Shown one piece after another: positions 7,194 to 8,910 of a stretch of 8,910 nt of DNA. The position numbers and the translations under genes are program-made. A model generated the notes under the pieces. That model saw only the letters and a list, made by a program, of their open reading frames with translations, had not been told where the DNA came from and did no database searches. The stretch's first letter is position 1. Every line of letters starts with the position of its first letter. Origin of the DNA: Pseudomonadota bacterium (GTDB lineage: Bacteria; Pseudomonadota; Gammaproteobacteria; Burkholderiales; Burkholderiaceae_D); contig JAEWEK010000307.1 of assembly GCA_023389425.1 (NCBI GenBank), positions 1 through 8,910 of the forward strand, written 5' to 3'.

Positions 7194-7200
7194 GGTCGTG

Positions 7201-7716
7201 CTAGTGGCACTTGAAATAATCGAAGGGCTCGTGGCAGTCCAGGCACTTGTACAGCGCCTTGCACGGCGTCGAGCCGAACTGGCTGGTGAGCCGGGTGTGC
7301 TTCGAACCGCAGCGCGGGCAGGCGACTTCCGGCTCGGGCACGCCGCGTGACACGCGCGAACGCAGGCCGCTGATGTCGATCGCCTGCTGCGCCGGCGGCG
7401 CGATGCCGTAGCCCTTGAGCGCGGCCTTGCCGGCGTCGCTCATCCAGTCGGTGGTCCACGCCGGCGCCAGCTGGCTGCGCACGCGCACCTTGGGCAGGCC
7501 GCGCTTTTTCAGCTCGCTGGCGACCGATTCCTCGATCACCTGCATCGCCGGGCACCCAGAGTATGTCGGCGTGATGGTAACCACGCACTCGTCGCCATCG
7601 AAGGACACGTCGCGCACGATGCCGAGGTCCACCACGGAGATCACCGGAATCTCGGGGTCGGACACCTCATCGAGCCAGGCCCACACCTGCTCGGGCGTGA
7701 CGTGGCGCGCGTCCAT
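7201..7716 (-). CDS. paaD: PaaD, metal-centre maturation factor of the epoxidase
   Basis: About 171 residues, near the 165 of E. coli PaaD. The N-terminal MIP18/SufT-type domain (about 8-105) contains DPEIPV at 20-25 and the conserved C55 in TYSGCPA; the PAWTTDWM stretch (85-92) is typical of PaaD. A C-terminal zinc-ribbon-like segment has C133 and C136 (CPRCG), C152, C158, C161 and C170 near the end (FDYFKCH). The protein is needed for epoxidase activity in known systems but is not part of the purified complex; a role in assembling iron-sulfur or diiron centres is inferred. Start is uncertain: the ATG at 7714-7716 overlaps the paaC stop as TGATG, while another in-frame ATG at 7720-7722 would add two residues. 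Neither has a clear ribosome binding site. Confidence 0.93.
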   Translation of the reverse strand: MDARHVTPEQVWAWLDEVSDPEIPVISVVDLGIVRDVSFDGDECVVTITPTYSGCPAMQVIEESVASELKKRGLPKVRVRSQLAPAWTTDWMSDAGKAALKGYGIAPPAQQAIDISGLRSRVSRGVPEPEVACPRCGSKHTRLTSQFGSTPCKALYKCLDCHEPFDYFKCH

Positions 7717-8468
7717 CACCATTCGGCGCCGGGGTAGGCGCGCTGCAGGAACTGCATCTCGGCCAGGATGTAGCCGAGGCGTTCGGTGTGGCGGCCCTGT
7801 TTGCCGCCGCGCTGCATATAGGTTTCCAGCGGCGGTACTTCGAGCGTGGCTTCGTCGAAGATTTCGGCCACGTGCTGCAGGAAGGCGGCGCGCAGCGCCT
7901 GCGAGGGCGGGGCCACGCCCTGGGCGACCATCGCCTCGTCGACCGCATCGTAGATGAACATCTCGCCACTGAAGCGCCACAATTCGTTGGCCGCGGCCTG
8001 CATGCGCGCGCGGCTCTCGCCGGTGCCGTCCCCCAGGCGCACCACCAGGTCGCCGCTGCGGCGCAGGTGGTAGCTCACTTCCTTGATCGACTTTTCCGCG
8101 ATGTCGGCGATGCGCTGGTCGCTGGAATCGGCAAGGCCCTCAAGCAGGAAGTAGTGCCACACGTCGAAGTAGAACTGGCGCATCAGCGTGTCGGCATAGC
8201 TGCCGTTGGGCTGCTCAAGCAGCAGGCAGTTGCGAAAGTCCCCGGCGTCGCGCAGGAAGGCCAGCTTGTCCTCGTCGCGGCCCGCGCCTTCAAGTTCGGC
8301 GGCGTAGGCGAACCACATGCGGGTCTGGCCCAGCAGGTCGAGCGCGATGTTCGACAGCGCCATGTCCTCTTCCAGCGCCGGGCCCTTGCCGGTCCATTGG
8401 CACAGCTGCTGCGCGAGGACGAGCGCGTTGTCGCCCTGGCGCAGAAGGTATTCGAATTTCTCGTTCAC
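7716..8468 (-). CDS. paaC: Phenylacetyl-CoA epoxidase structural subunit PaaC
   Basis: A 250-residue ferritin-like helical protein, matching E. coli PaaC (248) along its length. PaaC is the non-catalytic partner of the diiron subunit PaaA; the A-C pair is the core of the epoxidase. Recognisable stretches are LSNIALDLLGQTRM (38-51), EQPNGSYADTLMRQFY (85-100), DVWHYFLLE (102-110), the IKEVSYHLR helix (128-136) and the terminal GGKQGRHTERLGYILAEMQ (221-239). The start codon is GTG (8466-8468), 7 nt after the paaB stop and without a strong ribosome binding site, so translation probably follows from paaB. The stop shares one base with the paaD ATG used here. Confidence 0.96.
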   Translation of the reverse strand: MNEKFEYLLRQGDNALVLAQQLCQWTGKGPALEEDMALSNIALDLLGQTRMWFAYAAELEGAGRDEDKLAFLRDAGDFRNCLLLEQPNGSYADTLMRQFYFDVWHYFLLEGLADSSDQRIADIAEKSIKEVSYHLRRSGDLVVRLGDGTGESRARMQAAANELWRFSGEMFIYDAVDEAMVAQGVAPPSQALRAAFLQHVAEIFDEATLEVPPLETYMQRGGKQGRHTERLGYILAEMQFLQRAYPGAEW

Positions 8469-8475
8469 GGTACGC

Positions 8476-8760
8476 TCACAGGTTCTTGACTTCTTCCGGC
8501 ATCGGGAAGAAGGTGGGGTGGCGGTACACCTTGCTGTTGGCCGGCTCGAACAGGGCGTCCTTGTCGGACGGGCTGGAGGCGACGATGTCGGACGCTTTCA
8601 CGACCCAGATCGACACGCCTTCATTGCGGCGCGTGTAGACGTCGCGCGCATTGTTGATCGCCATTTCGGCGTCCGGTGCATGCAGGCTGCCCACGTGCTT
8701 GTGCGCGAGTCCGTGCTGGCTGCGGATGAACACTTCCCACAGCGGCCATTCTTTGCTCAT
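8476..8760 (-). CDS. paaB: Phenylacetyl-CoA epoxidase subunit PaaB
   Basis: A 94-residue protein, almost the same length as E. coli PaaB (95) and very similar: WPLWEVFIR (5-13), HKHVGSLHA (20-28), NARDVYTRR (37-45), SIWVVKASDIVAS (50-62) and SKVYRHPTFF (76-85) are hallmark segments. PaaB is a small subunit required for the complex, thought to bridge PaaAC heterodimers. The frame is open upstream to 8841, but the extra residues come from a hairpin repeat; the ATG at 8758-8760 matches the family and has GGAG six bases upstream. It is the first complete gene of the window and heads the packed B-C-D-E block. Confidence 0.96.
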   Translation of the reverse strand: MSKEWPLWEVFIRSQHGLAHKHVGSLHAPDAEMAINNARDVYTRRNEGVSIWVVKASDIVASSPSDKDALFEPANSKVYRHPTFFPMPEEVKNL

Positions 8761-8787
8761 TGCTGTCTCCGTTTGTACTTGCCACCT

Positions 8788-8820
8788 CCGTCGTCGTTCC
8801 CGCGCTGGCGGGAACCCCAT
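8788..8820 (-). repeat. REP-like hairpin repeat, copy D
   Basis: A divergent copy. The stem is GTTCCCGC (8796-8803) against GCGGGAAC (8808-8815), eight perfect pairs with a four-base loop, flanked by CCGTCGTC on one side and CCCCAT on the other. It differs from the other copies by a few bases inserted in the outer arm and by C-to-T/G-to-A pair changes that keep the stem. It faces the copy at 8846-8875 in inverted orientation across 25 bases. Confidence 0.88.
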
Positions 8821-8845
8821 TTTGCGTGAGTGGCTACGCAACGGA

Positions 8846-8875
8846 ATGGGATCCCCGCCTGCGCGGGGACGACGG
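8846..8875 (+). repeat. REP-like hairpin repeat, copy E
   Basis: ATGGGA, then the stem TCCCCGC (8852-8858) / GCGGGGA (8863-8869) with loop CTGC, then CGACGACGG. Apart from one inserted A it is identical to the copy at the left edge of the window (5-33), which lies nearly 9 kb away. Confidence 0.9.
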
Positions 8876-8904
8876 TCTGTATGTAGCGTGCGCCGCGTTC
8901 CGTT

Positions 8905-8910
8905 CTAAGC
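8905..8910 (-). other. Possible last codon and stop of an upstream gene (paaA?)
   Basis: On the minus strand the last six bases read GCT TAG, which could be a terminal alanine codon and stop. By operon logic the gene upstream of paaB is expected to be paaA, the catalytic diiron subunit. Only two codons are visible, so this is a guess from context. Confidence 0.25.

Larger units (their letters stand above)
8761..8910. other. Intergenic region upstream of paaB
   Basis: About 145 nt that carry the paaB ribosome binding site (GGAG, 8767-8770 on the minus strand) and an inverted pair of hairpin repeats (8788-8820 and 8846-8875). Such a long gap is unusual between paaA and paaB, which are commonly close together. 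No coding region is supported here. Confidence 0.75.

Noticed and set aside
7201..7980. A 259-codon version of PaaD
   Set aside because: The first 86 or so codons overlap paaC in another frame and give a low-complexity Arg/Ala-rich peptide; PaaD homology begins at the ATG near 7716-7722.
8761..8841. N-terminal extension of PaaB to 8841
   Set aside because: The added Arg-rich stretch comes from a repeat and its flank; the start at 8758-8760 fits the family length and has GGAG upstream.
5..8875. CRISPR-like array
   Set aside because: The copies are scattered in ones and twos with both orientations and unequal spacing; there are no regular spacers.

Overview
The window holds most of an aerobic phenylacetate (phenylacetyl-CoA) catabolic operon. 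All ten recognisable genes lie on the minus strand and are read from the right edge to the left: paaB, paaC, paaD, paaE, paaG, paaH, paaI, paaK, paaJ, paaY. The DNA is GC-rich with strong third-position GC bias, and every product closely resembles the proteobacterial Paa proteins. Together with many short GC-rich inverted repeats between genes, this suggests a beta-proteobacterium of the Burkholderiales, perhaps an Oxalobacteraceae/Massilia-like organism. The taxonomic placement is inference.

Layout from the right: 8761-8910 is the joint with an upstream gene, presumably paaA just outside the window, and carries an inverted pair of repeats. Then come paaB-C-D-E (8760-6117), the oxygenase subunits, maturation factor and reductase, packed with gaps of 7 nt or less or with overlaps. 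A 175-nt gap (5942-6116) holds a second inverted pair of the same repeat family. Next is paaG-H-I-K-J-Y (5941-46), the beta-oxidation-like lower pathway plus the activating ligase and two thioesterases, again tightly packed (1-nt gaps, one 11-nt overlap, gaps of 12 and 19 nt). A single copy of the repeat follows paaY at the left edge. No stretch longer than 300 nt lacks a gene.

How the genes work together (known from the family): PaaK makes phenylacetyl-CoA. PaaA(BC)E epoxidises the ring, with PaaD helping to mature the metal centres. PaaG isomerises the epoxide to the oxepin. After ring opening by PaaZ (not in this window), PaaJ, PaaF (not in this window), PaaH and PaaJ again degrade the chain to acetyl-CoA and succinyl-CoA. 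PaaI and PaaY are thioesterases that release CoA from stalled or dead-end intermediates. paaA, paaF, paaZ, a regulator and the main promoter are not visible here.

The pathway is well described. The less ordinary signal is the family of five hairpin repeats. Their stems differ by paired substitutions that keep the base pairing, and they sit exactly at operon joints, including the place where E. coli carries paaF.
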